This document shows, piece after piece, positions 7,805 to 16,914 of a stretch of 47,236 bases of DNA (positions are counted from its first letter, which is position 1; every line of letters starts with the position of its first letter). The notes beneath the pieces are model-generated. The model saw only the letters and a list, made by a program, of their open reading frames with translations, was not told the origin of the DNA and did no database searches. The DNA comes from DASZBR01 sp033763845 (GTDB lineage Bacteria > Pseudomonadota > Gammaproteobacteria > DASZBR01): assembly GCA_033763845.1 (NCBI GenBank), contig JANRJR010000006.1, forward strand, positions 1-47,236, written 5' to 3'. The translations under genes and the position numbers were made by a program.

Positions 7805-9816
7805 TGGTTATGACCACTCGTCGTGAACTAGCAAATTGCATTCGTTTTTTAGCAATCGATGCGGTACAAAATGCAAATTCCGGTCATCCCGGCATGCCGA
7901 TGGGCATGGCAGATATTGCAGAAGTCTTATGGAATGATTTTTTAAAACACAGTCCTGCACATCCGAATTGGCCCAATCGTGATCGATTTATTTTATCTAA
8001 CGGCCACGGTTCAATGCTGCAATATGCGTTACTGCATCTCACAGGATATGAATTAAGTTTAGAGGATTTAAAAAATTTCAGGCAATTACACTCTAAAACA
8101 CCGGGCCACCCTGAATATGGCATTACCATTGGCGTGGAAACAACAACGGGTCCATTAGGCCAAGGCATTGCACATGGTGTGGGTTTAGCGTTAGCGGAAA
8201 AATTATTAGCACAACAATTTAATCGCGATAATTTTAATATTGTTGATCACCATACCTATGTTTTCATGGGCGATGGTTGCATGATGGAAGGCATTTCGCA
8301 CGAAGTGTGTTCACTGGCAGGAACCTGGCAACTCAATAAATTAATTGCGTTTTGGGATGATAATAATATTTCAATTGACGGCGATGTGAATGGTTGGTTT
8401 AGAGATAATACACCAGAACGTTTTCGTGCATATGGCTGGCATGTGATTGAACATGTTGATGGTCATGATCCTGAAAAAATTAAAGCCGCGATTAGCGAAG
8501 CACACCAAAGCACAGATAAACCCGTCTTAATTTGTACTAAAACTATTATAGGTTTTGGTTCGCCCAATAAAGCCGCATCACATGAAGTCCACGGTTCTCC
8601 GTTAGGTGAGACTGAAATCAAAGCTGTACGCGAAAATTTAAATTGGTCACATGCACCGTTTGAAATTCCGCAAGAATACTATTCAAGCTGGAATGCAAAA
8701 CAAAAAGGATTGGATTTTGAAAAGAAATGGCAGAGTTTATTTTTAGACTACAGCAAAAAATATCCCGAATTAGCCGCCGAATTTAAGCGTCGCATTCATC
8801 ATAAATTACCTGCTAACTTTCAAAGTACTATCGAGAGCGCGTTAGATAAATTCAAAAATAATCCTGAAAATATAGCCTCTCGAAAAGCTTCACAAAATTG
8901 TATTAATGCTTTAGTTCCAATATTGCCTGAATTTTTAGGTGGTTCTGCTGATTTAACAGGTTCCAACTTAACCATGGCAAAAACAGCTAAAGCCATCACG
9001 CCGGATGATTTCAGCGGCAATTATATTTATTACGGCGTCCGTGAATTCGGCATGTCCGCTATCATGTGTGGAATTTCACTGCACGGTGGATTTATTCCGT
9101 TTGGCGGGACTTTCTTAACCTTCTGTGATTATGCACGTAATGCAGTGCGCTTAGCAGCGCTCATGAAAATTAGAGTTATATTTGTGTATTCTCACGATTC
9201 TATTGGATTAGGCGAAGATGGTCCGACGCATCAACCGGTAGAACATATTGGCATGTTAAGACTCACGCCAGGATTATCATTATGGCGTCCGTGCGATCCA
9301 ATCGAAACCATGGTCGCATGGCAAGCGTCCATTGAAAATATGAACAAACCTACTTGTTTATTATTATCGCGACAAAATCTTCCTCAAAAAATTCATACAG
9401 ATATTAATTTAATTAAGAAAGGCGGATATATTTTATCTGACTCTGATCAATCCCCAGAAATAATATTAATAGCCACAGGATCAGAAGTTTATTTGGCGAC
9501 AGAAGCTGCAAAAATATTAAGAGAAACACACCACAAATCCGTACGCGTTGTTTCCATGCCCAGTGTTGATGTATTTTTATCTCAAGATGAAAATTATCAA
9601 GAATCTGTACTTCCAAGAAACATAAAAAATAAAATAGCTATTGAGGCTGGCGCTAAAGATATTTGGTATCGATTTGTTGGCCTTGAAGGCAAAATTATTG
9701 GCATGGATACGTTTGGTGAATCCGCACCAGCGCCAGAGATTTATAAAGCGTTGGGGATAACCGTGGAAAACATTGTCCAAACAGCGTCAACTTTTTCTCA
9801 AAAAATTAACGCTTAG
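7804..9816 (+). CDS. tkt: Transketolase
   Basis: 670 residues, full length. The N-terminal thiamine diphosphate domain has NSGHPGMPMG and the GDG...NN cofactor motif (GDGCMMEGISHE, then WDDNNISIDG). The middle pyrimidine-binding domain has GVREFGMSAI and HDSIGLGEDGPTHQPVEH, and the C-terminal domain is intact. Transketolase moves two-carbon units between sugar phosphates in the pentose phosphate pathway and provides ribose and erythrose phosphates. The ATG at 7804 overlaps the previous stop (TAATG); a second ATG two codons on is also possible. Its 3' end lies 2 bases from the convergent membrane-protein gene. Confidence 0.97.
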   Translation: MVMTTRRELANCIRFLAIDAVQNANSGHPGMPMGMADIAEVLWNDFLKHSPAHPNWPNRDRFILSNGHGSMLQYALLHLTGYELSLEDLKNFRQLHSKTPGHPEYGITIGVETTTGPLGQGIAHGVGLALAEKLLAQQFNRDNFNIVDHHTYVFMGDGCMMEGISHEVCSLAGTWQLNKLIAFWDDNNISIDGDVNGWFRDNTPERFRAYGWHVIEHVDGHDPEKIKAAISEAHQSTDKPVLICTKTIIGFGSPNKAASHEVHGSPLGETEIKAVRENLNWSHAPFEIPQEYYSSWNAKQKGLDFEKKWQSLFLDYSKKYPELAAEFKRRIHHKLPANFQSTIESALDKFKNNPENIASRKASQNCINALVPILPEFLGGSADLTGSNLTMAKTAKAITPDDFSGNYIYYGVREFGMSAIMCGISLHGGFIPFGGTFLTFCDYARNAVRLAALMKIRVIFVYSHDSIGLGEDGPTHQPVEHIGMLRLTPGLSLWRPCDPIETMVAWQASIENMNKPTCLLLSRQNLPQKIHTDINLIKKGGYILSDSDQSPEIILIATGSEVYLATEAAKILRETHHKSVRVVSMPSVDVFLSQDENYQESVLPRNIKNKIAIEAGAKDIWYRFVGLEGKIIGMDTFGESAPAPEIYKALGITVENIVQTASTFSQKINA

Positions 9817-9818
9817 GT

Positions 9819-10700
9819 TTAAATAACAGGATTTTTTAAATCTCCAGCTTGCGATTGATACCCTGAGAGAATCATCCGACCGGCAATAAAAACAACACTA
9901 GTCACCAAAAAATCATTTAAATGCAAGAAATATGTATTCGATACAAAAATTAATGGAACAACTACAACAAGGATTAAGGTTTTTATAGGCTCAAGGTCGT
10001 CATCCTCATATTTGCTGCTCAGTAATTTAAAATGCATTTTAACGTTGGCCCATCTTTCCGCAAACGTCTGATGCCTTCCGGGTATAGGCACAATAAGCAA
10101 TGTGTTCACAACATCTACACTCAGACTCAACGTCAACATACCCAACGAAAATAAATTGAACCAAAATAAGTAAGTCATGTGTTCTTGCTGCATTACTACA
10201 AAATAAGTCGGCAACATGACAATAAACAGTAACACGGACGCCATAAACAAATACCACAGATAAAAACATCCTTTCACCCACTCAGGAATTCTTATGGGAA
10301 CGAGTCCATTCACCAAAACAGCAATCGTGGGTAAAAATATAGCTTCAGCTACAAAGATTGCATCAACAGTATCCATTCGTGAAACTAACGACACCACTCC
10401 TCCGAAAACATAATAAAGAAAAATCATGTTAACAAGTATAAGATAACGCTCGGAAATAATAGGTAATATTTTTTTATTATTCATCGCACTAAAGGCACAC
10501 ATAAAGAACATTATGGCGCCGTTATAATGAGAATAAAAATCGTAATGCTGCTCAGATGTAATAGGCAAGAAAGCAAGCAGGCTAACACCAAATGCCTTAC
10601 TAAATGATAATAATCCGGAGCTGAAATCCATAACCGATCGGAGTATAAGAATCGCTTGAAGCAAAACACCCATTGAAAAAACCACTTGCATGAATAACAT
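9819..10700 (-). CDS. Hypothetical polytopic membrane protein
   Basis: 293 residues with roughly eight hydrophobic segments; I do not recognise a family. The first helices include MQVVFSMGVLLQAILIL and FGVSLLAFLPI. A longer polar loop with an acidic patch (SSKYEDDDLEPIK) precedes the last two helices. The gene is 37 bases downstream of purH on the same strand, so it may be cotranscribed with the histidine operon. It converges on transketolase with only 2 bases between the stop codons, leaving no room for a separate terminator. A transport or sensing role cannot be assigned. Confidence 0.7.
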   Translation of the reverse strand: MLFMQVVFSMGVLLQAILILRSVMDFSSGLLSFSKAFGVSLLAFLPITSEQHYDFYSHYNGAIMFFMCAFSAMNNKKILPIISERYLILVNMIFLYYVFGGVVSLVSRMDTVDAIFVAEAIFLPTIAVLVNGLVPIRIPEWVKGCFYLWYLFMASVLLFIVMLPTYFVVMQQEHMTYLFWFNLFSLGMLTLSLSVDVVNTLLIVPIPGRHQTFAERWANVKMHFKLLSSKYEDDDLEPIKTLILVVVVPLIFVSNTYFLHLNDFLVTSVVFIAGRMILSGYQSQAGDLKNPVI

Positions 10701-10737
10701 ATTTTATGGCTCACCTAAAATAGTTTACCGACGTTTA

Positions 10738-12183
10738 TCAATGCCTAAAATGCCGCACACCCGTAAACACCATACTCAAGCCTAATTGATTGGCTTTGCC
10801 AATAATTTCTTGATCATTCTTGGAACCGCCTGGCTGAATAATTGCTGAAATCCCTGCTTTCGCTGCTATCTCTATACTATCCGCAAACGGAAAAAAAGCA
10901 TCTGAGGCCATCACTGCATTTTGCAAAGTTAATCCCGCTTCTTCTGCCTTGAGAATAGCAATTTTTGCGCTAAATACACGGCTGGTTTGACCGCCACCAA
11001 TCCCCAATGTTTGATTATTTTTTGCATAAACGATTGCGTTGGATTTTACGTGCTTCACAACGGTTTGTGCAAACAATAAATCTTGATATTCTTGTTCAGA
11101 CGGCCTTTTATCCGTCACTATTTTTATATCAGATAAATGATAGGGCGAAATAGTATCATTCTCTTGAAATAACATGCCGCCTGATACGGAACGCGCTATT
11201 TTTGTTGAAGAAGCATTATTATTTTTATAACGCAGCAAACGACAATTTGGCTTAGTACTCAAGACTTTTTTTGCAGATTCTGTAATATCAGGGACCAGAA
11301 TAACTTCAACAAATTGCTTATCTATAATAAATTTTGCTGTTTTTTCGTCCAGTATTTGATTAAACGCAATGATTCCACCGAAGGCCGATTGTGGATCAGC
11401 CAAGAATGCTTTTTCATAAGCGTCTGATAAATTACATCCCAACGCGACTCCACACGGTGTTGCATGCTTGATGATCACACAAGCCGAAGTATTAGCAGGT
11501 AAATCTTGTATACACTCAAAGGCTGCATCACTGTCGACGAGATTATTATAAGACAACGCCTTTCCTTGTAATAATTCTGGAACGTTTTTAGGATAAAAAA
11601 CGGCTTTTTGATGCGGGTTTTCACCGTAACGTAACGGTGCTTTTTCTGCAAAATACGATGCGATAGCTCTGTCATACTTCGAGGTATATGAGAATACTTT
11701 GTAGGCTAATTTTTTACGGGTCTCGAGCGTCGTATGACCTGATTGCTTAAATTGATTAATAATTTCTGGGTAGTCCTTGTGATCAACTACGACAGTGACA
11801 TGCTCATAATTTTTCGCCGCTGCCCTTAATAACGTCGGGCCACCAATATCAATATTTTCAATGGAATTAGTTTCTTTAAAATCATAAAGATTCACAACAA
11901 CCAAATCTATAAATTTAATACTGTGTGCAGATAGCACAGCTTCATCTTGTTCTCGACGACCCAAAATTCCGCCATAAATTTTAGGGTGCAAGGTTTTGAC
12001 ACGACCGTCTAATATTTCTGGAAATCCCGTGTAATCCGACACTTCGATTACTGAAATATCATGTTCTTTGAGATATTTTGCAGTATTTCCTGTCGCCAAA
12101 ATTTCAAAATCTAATCGCACTAATGCTTTGGCAAATTCTGCTAGACCATTTTTATCGGTAACGCTAATCAATGCTGTTTTCAT
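10738..12183 (-). CDS. purH: Bifunctional AICAR formyltransferase/IMP cyclohydrolase
   Basis: 481 residues; many bacterial PurH proteins are about 510-530. The N-terminal MGS-like IMP cyclohydrolase domain shows SVTDKNGLAEFAKAL and RVKTLHPKIYGGILGRR. The C-terminal AICAR transformylase domain has SYNNLVDSDAAFE, KHATPCGVALG (the family's KHxxPxG signature) and the universal ending FTGVRHFRH. PurH performs the last two steps of purine synthesis. Its ATG overlaps the hisIE stop by 4 bases (ATGA), making it the last member of the his operon. AICAR is both its substrate and the by-product released by HisF, so this placement recycles it. The usual gamma-proteobacterial locations (purHD, or downstream of fis) are not used here. 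Confidence 0.96.
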   Translation of the reverse strand: MKTALISVTDKNGLAEFAKALVRLDFEILATGNTAKYLKEHDISVIEVSDYTGFPEILDGRVKTLHPKIYGGILGRREQDEAVLSAHSIKFIDLVVVNLYDFKETNSIENIDIGGPTLLRAAAKNYEHVTVVVDHKDYPEIINQFKQSGHTTLETRKKLAYKVFSYTSKYDRAIASYFAEKAPLRYGENPHQKAVFYPKNVPELLQGKALSYNNLVDSDAAFECIQDLPANTSACVIIKHATPCGVALGCNLSDAYEKAFLADPQSAFGGIIAFNQILDEKTAKFIIDKQFVEVILVPDITESAKKVLSTKPNCRLLRYKNNNASSTKIARSVSGGMLFQENDTISPYHLSDIKIVTDKRPSEQEYQDLLFAQTVVKHVKSNAIVYAKNNQTLGIGGGQTSRVFSAKIAILKAEEAGLTLQNAVMASDAFFPFADSIEIAAKAGISAIIQPGGSKNDQEIIGKANQLGLSMVFTGVRHFRH

Positions 12184-12749
12184 GATTTATGCCTTTCCTT
12201 CAGGACATCAATCACATCCGAAAATTTTAATTTCCGGGCACGTAATAATACTAATAAATGAAAGACTAAATCAGCTGCTTCGCCGCACAGCTCTTTATCG
12301 TCTTTTTGTAACGCAGCAATGACAACTTCTACACCTTCTTCGCCAACTTTTTGAGCTATCCTGTTTAAACCAGATTCAAATAAACCTGAAACATAGCTTT
12401 TTTCTGACGGATTACTTTCACGAGATTGAATAACTTTTTCTAATTCAGTAATAAAATCACCGTCCGTATTAAAACAGGTGGTCGTACCATTGTGGCATGC
12501 CGGACCGAAGGGTTTTGCTTTAATTAAAAGGGTATCGTTATCACAATCTGGAAAAATAGAAACGACTTCTAATTTATTTCCGGATGTCTCGCCCTTCATC
12601 CATAATCTATTTTTTGAACGGCTAAAAAATGTCACGAAGTTAGTTTCAACTGTTTTTTCATAAGCTTCTTGATTCATGTAGCCTAACATTAATACTGCAT
12701 TTGTATTTACATCTTGAATCACGGCTGGAATAAGTTCTTTAATAATCAT
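12180..12749 (-). CDS. hisI: Phosphoribosyl-AMP cyclohydrolase / phosphoribosyl-ATP pyrophosphatase
   Basis: 189 residues, a HisIE fusion. The N-terminal cyclohydrolase half has GYMNQEAYEKT and the metal-binding ACHNGTTTCF. The C-terminal pyrophosphatase half (about residues 100-189) has KVGEEGVEVVIAAL and EAADLVFHLLVLL. It performs steps two and three of histidine synthesis. It overlaps hisF by 4 bases and purH by 4 bases. The cysteine-ligand motif reads CHNG rather than the commoner CHTG, which is a conservative change. Confidence 0.95.
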   Translation of the reverse strand: MIIKELIPAVIQDVNTNAVLMLGYMNQEAYEKTVETNFVTFFSRSKNRLWMKGETSGNKLEVVSIFPDCDNDTLLIKAKPFGPACHNGTTTCFNTDGDFITELEKVIQSRESNPSEKSYVSGLFESGLNRIAQKVGEEGVEVVIAALQKDDKELCGEAADLVFHLLVLLRARKLKFSDVIDVLKERHKS

Positions 12750-13513
12750 ACTCTCACCCTAATATTTTGAGCTAATAAATAATTTTTTAGATTCGAAATG
12801 GTCATGATATTTTTATGGAATACACTTGCCGCCAATGCACCATCAACATTCGCTTCGTCAAATACACTATGAAAATCTTGCAAATTTCCTGCACCACCAG
12901 ATGCTATCAAGGGAATAGATGTTATATTTCGCATGATTTTTAATTGGGAAACATCATATCCTTTTCGCATACCATCTTGATTCATGCAGTTTAAGACAAT
13001 TTCACCTGCGCCCCTGTCCTGAACTTCTCTGATCCAATCTGCTGTCAAACGCTGCGTATTTTGGGTTTTATCAGGATTGCCGGTATACTGATAAACATAA
13101 TATTTATCTTTTTGAGCAAAACTATCCACACCAATAACAACACATTGTGACCCAAAAACCTTAACCAATTGATCGATAAAATCAGGATTTTCTAATGCAG
13201 GGCTATTAATAGATATTTTGTCAGCGCCTGAATTTAAGATAATTTCAGCATCTTGCAGCGTCTTAATCCCTCCCGCAACACAAAACGGAATATTGAGATT
13301 TTTCGCTATAACATTAATCCACTCACGGCTTACAGTGCGCGCTTCACAGCTTGCTGTAATATCATAAAAAACTAATTCGTCTGCGCCTGATTCTGCATAA
13401 AAAATAGCGCGCTCTACAATATCACCAACCACTTCATGATTCTTAAATTGAATCCCCTTCACAACTTTACCGTCTTTTACATCTAAACACGGAATAATTC
13501 TTTTAGTTAACAT
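12746..13513 (-). CDS. hisF: Imidazole glycerol phosphate synthase, cyclase subunit
   Basis: 255 residues forming a TIM barrel, with the two phosphate-binding half-barrel strands. RIIPCLDVKDGKVVKG contains the first catalytic Asp (Asp11) and VIGVDSFAQKD the second. With HisH it converts PRFAR and glutamine-derived ammonia to imidazole glycerol phosphate plus AICAR. It overlaps hisA by 7 bases and hisIE by 4. No odd residues are seen. Confidence 0.96.
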   Translation of the reverse strand: MLTKRIIPCLDVKDGKVVKGIQFKNHEVVGDIVERAIFYAESGADELVFYDITASCEARTVSREWINVIAKNLNIPFCVAGGIKTLQDAEIILNSGADKISINSPALENPDFIDQLVKVFGSQCVVIGVDSFAQKDKYYVYQYTGNPDKTQNTQRLTADWIREVQDRGAGEIVLNCMNQDGMRKGYDVSQLKIMRNITSIPLIASGGAGNLQDFHSVFDEANVDGALAASVFHKNIMTISNLKNYLLAQNIRVRV

Positions 13514-14220
13514 GACAACGCATCCTGTAAAGAAAATTTATTTTCATATAATGCCTTGCCAATAATCACTCCAGACACGGGAATTTGCTTTAAATTTTTC
13601 AAATCTTCAAGCTGGCAAATACCACCCGAGGCTTGAAATTGTATGTGAGGATATTTTTCGACGCAGGTTTTATATAAATCAATATTTGGCCCCATCAGCG
13701 TTCCATCTTTATTAATATCAGTACATAAAACATGTTTTAACCCATTTTTATGATACTTCTCTAAAATTTCCCATAATGATAGTTCGCTCGGAGTTTCCCA
13801 TCCATGTAAAGCTAATTTTTCATCTCGAACATCAAGCGCTAAAACAATCTTTTCAGGACCAAACTCATCTAGCCAGTGTATGATTTCCGTAGGATTAGAC
13901 ACAGCTAAACTCCCTACGACAATTCTGTCAACATTATTATCTAAAATATTTTTTGCTTGTTTATAATTTCTAATACCACCCCCAGTTTGAATAATAAAAT
14001 TAAATTTATTTTTTATAGCTATAATAATCTCAGCGTTGACAGGTTTACCCTCTTTAGCACCATCAAGATCAACAACATGTAAATAATTAGCTCGTGCTTC
14101 TGAAAAGCGCTGGGCCATCTTAATAGGATCTTTTTCGTACACGGTTACTTGATCATACGAGCCTTTATATAACCGTACACACTCACCCGATTTAATATCA
14201 ATAGCAGGATAGATATTCAT
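13507..14220 (-). CDS. hisA: ProFAR isomerase
   Basis: 237 residues, a TIM barrel related to HisF. The N-terminal strand MNIYPAIDIKSGECVRLYKG holds the first catalytic Asp (Asp8). The CTDINKDGTLMGPN motif holds the second, and VSGVIIGKALYENKF is the C-terminal phosphate site. It isomerises ProFAR to PRFAR. It overlaps hisH by 4 bases and hisF by 7. Confidence 0.96.
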   Translation of the reverse strand: MNIYPAIDIKSGECVRLYKGSYDQVTVYEKDPIKMAQRFSEARANYLHVVDLDGAKEGKPVNAEIIIAIKNKFNFIIQTGGGIRNYKQAKNILDNNVDRIVVGSLAVSNPTEIIHWLDEFGPEKIVLALDVRDEKLALHGWETPSELSLWEILEKYHKNGLKHVLCTDINKDGTLMGPNIDLYKTCVEKYPHIQFQASGGICQLEDLKNLKQIPVSGVIIGKALYENKFSLQDALSC

Positions 14221-14807
14221 AATTTTATAAAATTCCTTAATATTTTTTCACCAAGCTCACCAGATCTTTCGGGATGGAATTGAACGCCATAAAAATTATC
14301 TTTTTCAACACTCGCCGTAAATGGTTTGCCATACTGTGCAACGGTGGTCGTATTTTCATCCACAGATGCACAATAACTGTGCACAAAATACACATACCCC
14401 TCAGATTCAACATCAGAAAATAATTTTGAGGATTTGTTTTTAATCTGTAATTTATTCCATCCCATATGCGGCACCGTCAAACCTATCCCGCTGGGGAATT
14501 TCTGAATTTTCCCAGGAATAATAGCTAAACCCGGCACATTACCTTCCTCAGAAAATTCATACAATAATTGCATGCCTAAACAAATTCCTAACACTGGTTG
14601 ATTTAATTGTTTAATGACATCAATTAATTTTAATTCAGCCAATTTATTCATCGCATGACTCGCAGCACCCACCCCAGGCAAAATGACTTTGTCTGCAGCG
14701 CGAATAATCGCGGAATCTGATGTTAAAACAGCCGGCTCTTTCAACCTCTCTAACGCAAACTGAATAGATGCAATATTGGCCCCACCACTCTCGATAATCG
14801 CAATCAT
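14217..14807 (-). CDS. hisH: Imidazole glycerol phosphate synthase, glutaminase subunit
   Basis: 196 residues, a class I glutamine amidotransferase. The triad is visible: Cys76 in GICLGMQLL, and His178 and Glu180 in GVQFHPERSGE. It hydrolyses glutamine and feeds ammonia through HisF. Start and stop overlap hisB and hisA by 4 bases each. The start MIAIIESGGANIASI agrees with the family. Confidence 0.96.
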   Translation of the reverse strand: MIAIIESGGANIASIQFALERLKEPAVLTSDSAIIRAADKVILPGVGAASHAMNKLAELKLIDVIKQLNQPVLGICLGMQLLYEFSEEGNVPGLAIIPGKIQKFPSGIGLTVPHMGWNKLQIKNKSSKLFSDVESEGYVYFVHSYCASVDENTTTVAQYGKPFTASVEKDNFYGVQFHPERSGELGEKILRNFIKL

Positions 14808-15856
14808 AAAACCCCCTTCGTGCTTGGAAGATTTTCACCGCTTTTCTCAATCGCTTGCCGCAACGAACGACCCACACCTTTAAAAATCGATTCAACCATG
14901 TGATGCGTATTTTCGCCTTTCACATCAATATGCAAATTGGCTTTCAACCCTTCAGATAATGATCGAAAAAAATGAGGAACTAGTTCTGTCGACAGCCCGC
15001 CCACAGCCTCACGCTCAAATTTTCCATCAAATAAAAAATAGCTTCGACCTGATAAATCCAGTGCTACTTGCACTTGTGATTCATCCATGGGCAATACAAA
15101 TCCATATCGCGCAATACCTAATTTATTACCTAACGCTTTTCGAATGGCCTCGCCAATTGTGATAGCGGTATCTTCTACGGTATGGTGATCATCGATGTGC
15201 AAATCACCACTCACTTTTACACCCAAACTAAATCCGCCGTGTTTCGCAAGTTGTTCCAGCATGTGGTCAAAAAAACCAATGCCTGTTTGAATTTCTACAC
15301 CATTAACACTATCTAAGTTAATAACAACAGCAATATCTGTTTCGTTAGTTTTTCGTTTAAGCTCTACGACTCTCGGTTTGTGGATAATATCTTGAGTTAT
15401 GTCATGCCAATTCTTGTTAAATTTTACACCCGTTATGCCTAAATTTTGAGCCAATTCAACATCTGTATCGCGGTCACCTATCACATACGAATTCTCACGA
15501 TCCCAGTTTTGATCCCGCAAATAATCCATCAGTAATCCCAACTTGGGCTTTCGGCATTCACACTTTTGCTCAGGTTTATGTGGACAAATATGAACAGCCT
15601 CAAAAAAAATGCCTTGGGATGCTAAAATTTTCAGCATTAACTCATGCGGCGGATCAAAATTTTCCGTAGGCAAGCTCGTCGTTCCTAAACCATCTTGATT
15701 ACTGACGATTACAAACGTAAATCCTGCCTTTTTGAGCTTAATTAAACTTTCAAACACATCAGGCAAAAACTCCAACTTATCAATGCTATCAATTTGAAAA
15801 TCGGCAGGCTCGACAATTAATGTTCCATCCCTGTCAATAAACAAATATTTTTTCAT
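14804..15856 (-). CDS. hisB: Bifunctional histidinol phosphatase / IGP dehydratase
   Basis: 350 residues, the fused enterobacterial-type HisB. The N-terminal HAD-type phosphatase has the DxDGT nucleophile motif (Asp8-R-Asp10-G-T) and a zinc-binding segment (CPHKPEQKCECRKPK). The C-terminal dehydratase (about 165-350) has GFFDHMLEQLAKHGGF and DDHHTVEDTAI metal-binding motifs. It catalyses steps seven and nine of the pathway. It overlaps hisC and hisH by 4 bases each. Confidence 0.96.
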   Translation of the reverse strand: MKKYLFIDRDGTLIVEPADFQIDSIDKLEFLPDVFESLIKLKKAGFTFVIVSNQDGLGTTSLPTENFDPPHELMLKILASQGIFFEAVHICPHKPEQKCECRKPKLGLLMDYLRDQNWDRENSYVIGDRDTDVELAQNLGITGVKFNKNWHDITQDIIHKPRVVELKRKTNETDIAVVINLDSVNGVEIQTGIGFFDHMLEQLAKHGGFSLGVKVSGDLHIDDHHTVEDTAITIGEAIRKALGNKLGIARYGFVLPMDESQVQVALDLSGRSYFLFDGKFEREAVGGLSTELVPHFFRSLSEGLKANLHIDVKGENTHHMVESIFKGVGRSLRQAIEKSGENLPSTKGVL

Positions 15857-16914
15857 GATGTTATTTCTCCTAATACGTTTATTAACTCTTGATTTTGTTC
15901 TGGCGTACCTATGCTAATGCGAATAGCATTTTCTAAACCAGGTTTATCGAACATTTCGCGAATAACCACACCGTGTTCAGCACATTTACGCATAATCACT
16001 TGAGCATTTTTCGTTTCTATTAATAAATAATTTGCGTCACTGGGCCATATTTTCTTTACCCACGTTAAATCTTTTAGCGCATTAAATAATTTCAACCGTT
16101 CAGTTTTTGTAATGTCACGTTGAGCATTAATGAGCTGGAGTCGAGCAGCAGACAACGCATCTAAACAATATTCAGTGACAATTGCTGACAAGGGATACGG
16201 CGCAATGACTTTTAACATCCATTGAATAATCTCAGGATTCGCAATTAAAAATCCTATTCTGGCTCCCGCTAACCCATACGCTTTAGAAAACGTCCGCAAA
16301 ATAACCAAGTTTTTATATTGATCGATATATTCTGCCATGCTGTTTTCATCCGCATAATCAACATAGGCTTCATCAACCACTACTAAACTTTTACCCGCAT
16401 AGGCTTCACAGGCTTTTAAAATATCTGATTTATTAATGCTATTTCCGGTTGGATTATTTGGCGAACAGATAAAAATAATTTTAATATTATTATTTTGATT
16501 CGCCAAAATACCTTCCACATCCAATTGAAAACCTTTATTCTTTTTCAAAGGGATTTGAATAATCCCTGCATTTTGTAATTTCGCTGAAACACTGTACATG
16601 CCATAAGTTGGGGGACAAATTAAAATATTATCTTTACCTGCCGTACAACAAAGCCTGACCAATAAATCTATAGCCTCATCACTGCCTCGCGAAATCAATA
16701 ATTGTTCAGATTTGATCTGAAATAACTCAGCAACTTTGCTGACTAATGCACTATTTTGCTTATCAGGGTAACGATTAATTTTTGTTTGATCACTTAACTC
16801 AATATCATACGGCGACTCATTAGCGTTCAACCAAATGCGGCCGTTTTTAGCTTCGTCGCGCGCCGAAGAATAAGATTTAAATGTTTTTAGATCTTCGCGA
16901 ACAATATTATCCAT
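15853..16914 (-). CDS. hisC: Histidinol-phosphate aminotransferase
   Basis: 353 residues, a fold-type I PLP enzyme. LNANESPYD is the family N-terminal motif, SPNNPTGN precedes the PLP-binding DEAYVDYA, and the Schiff-base lysine is Lys211 in TFSKAYGLAGARIGF. It converts imidazole acetol phosphate and glutamate to histidinol phosphate. It overlaps hisD by 8 bases and hisB by 4. Confidence 0.95.
   Translation of the reverse strand: MDNIVREDLKTFKSYSSARDEAKNGRIWLNANESPYDIELSDQTKINRYPDKQNSALVSKVAELFQIKSEQLLISRGSDEAIDLLVRLCCTAGKDNILICPPTYGMYSVSAKLQNAGIIQIPLKKNKGFQLDVEGILANQNNNIKIIFICSPNNPTGNSINKSDILKACEAYAGKSLVVVDEAYVDYADENSMAEYIDQYKNLVILRTFSKAYGLAGARIGFLIANPEIIQWMLKVIAPYPLSAIVTEYCLDALSAARLQLINAQRDITKTERLKLFNALKDLTWVKKIWPSDANYLLIETKNAQVIMRKCAEHGVVIREMFDKPGLENAIRISIGTPEQNQELINVLGEITS

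Noticed and set aside
9817..9818. Terminator between tkt and the membrane-protein gene.
   Set aside because: Only two bases separate the stop codons and no hairpin is visible nearby.
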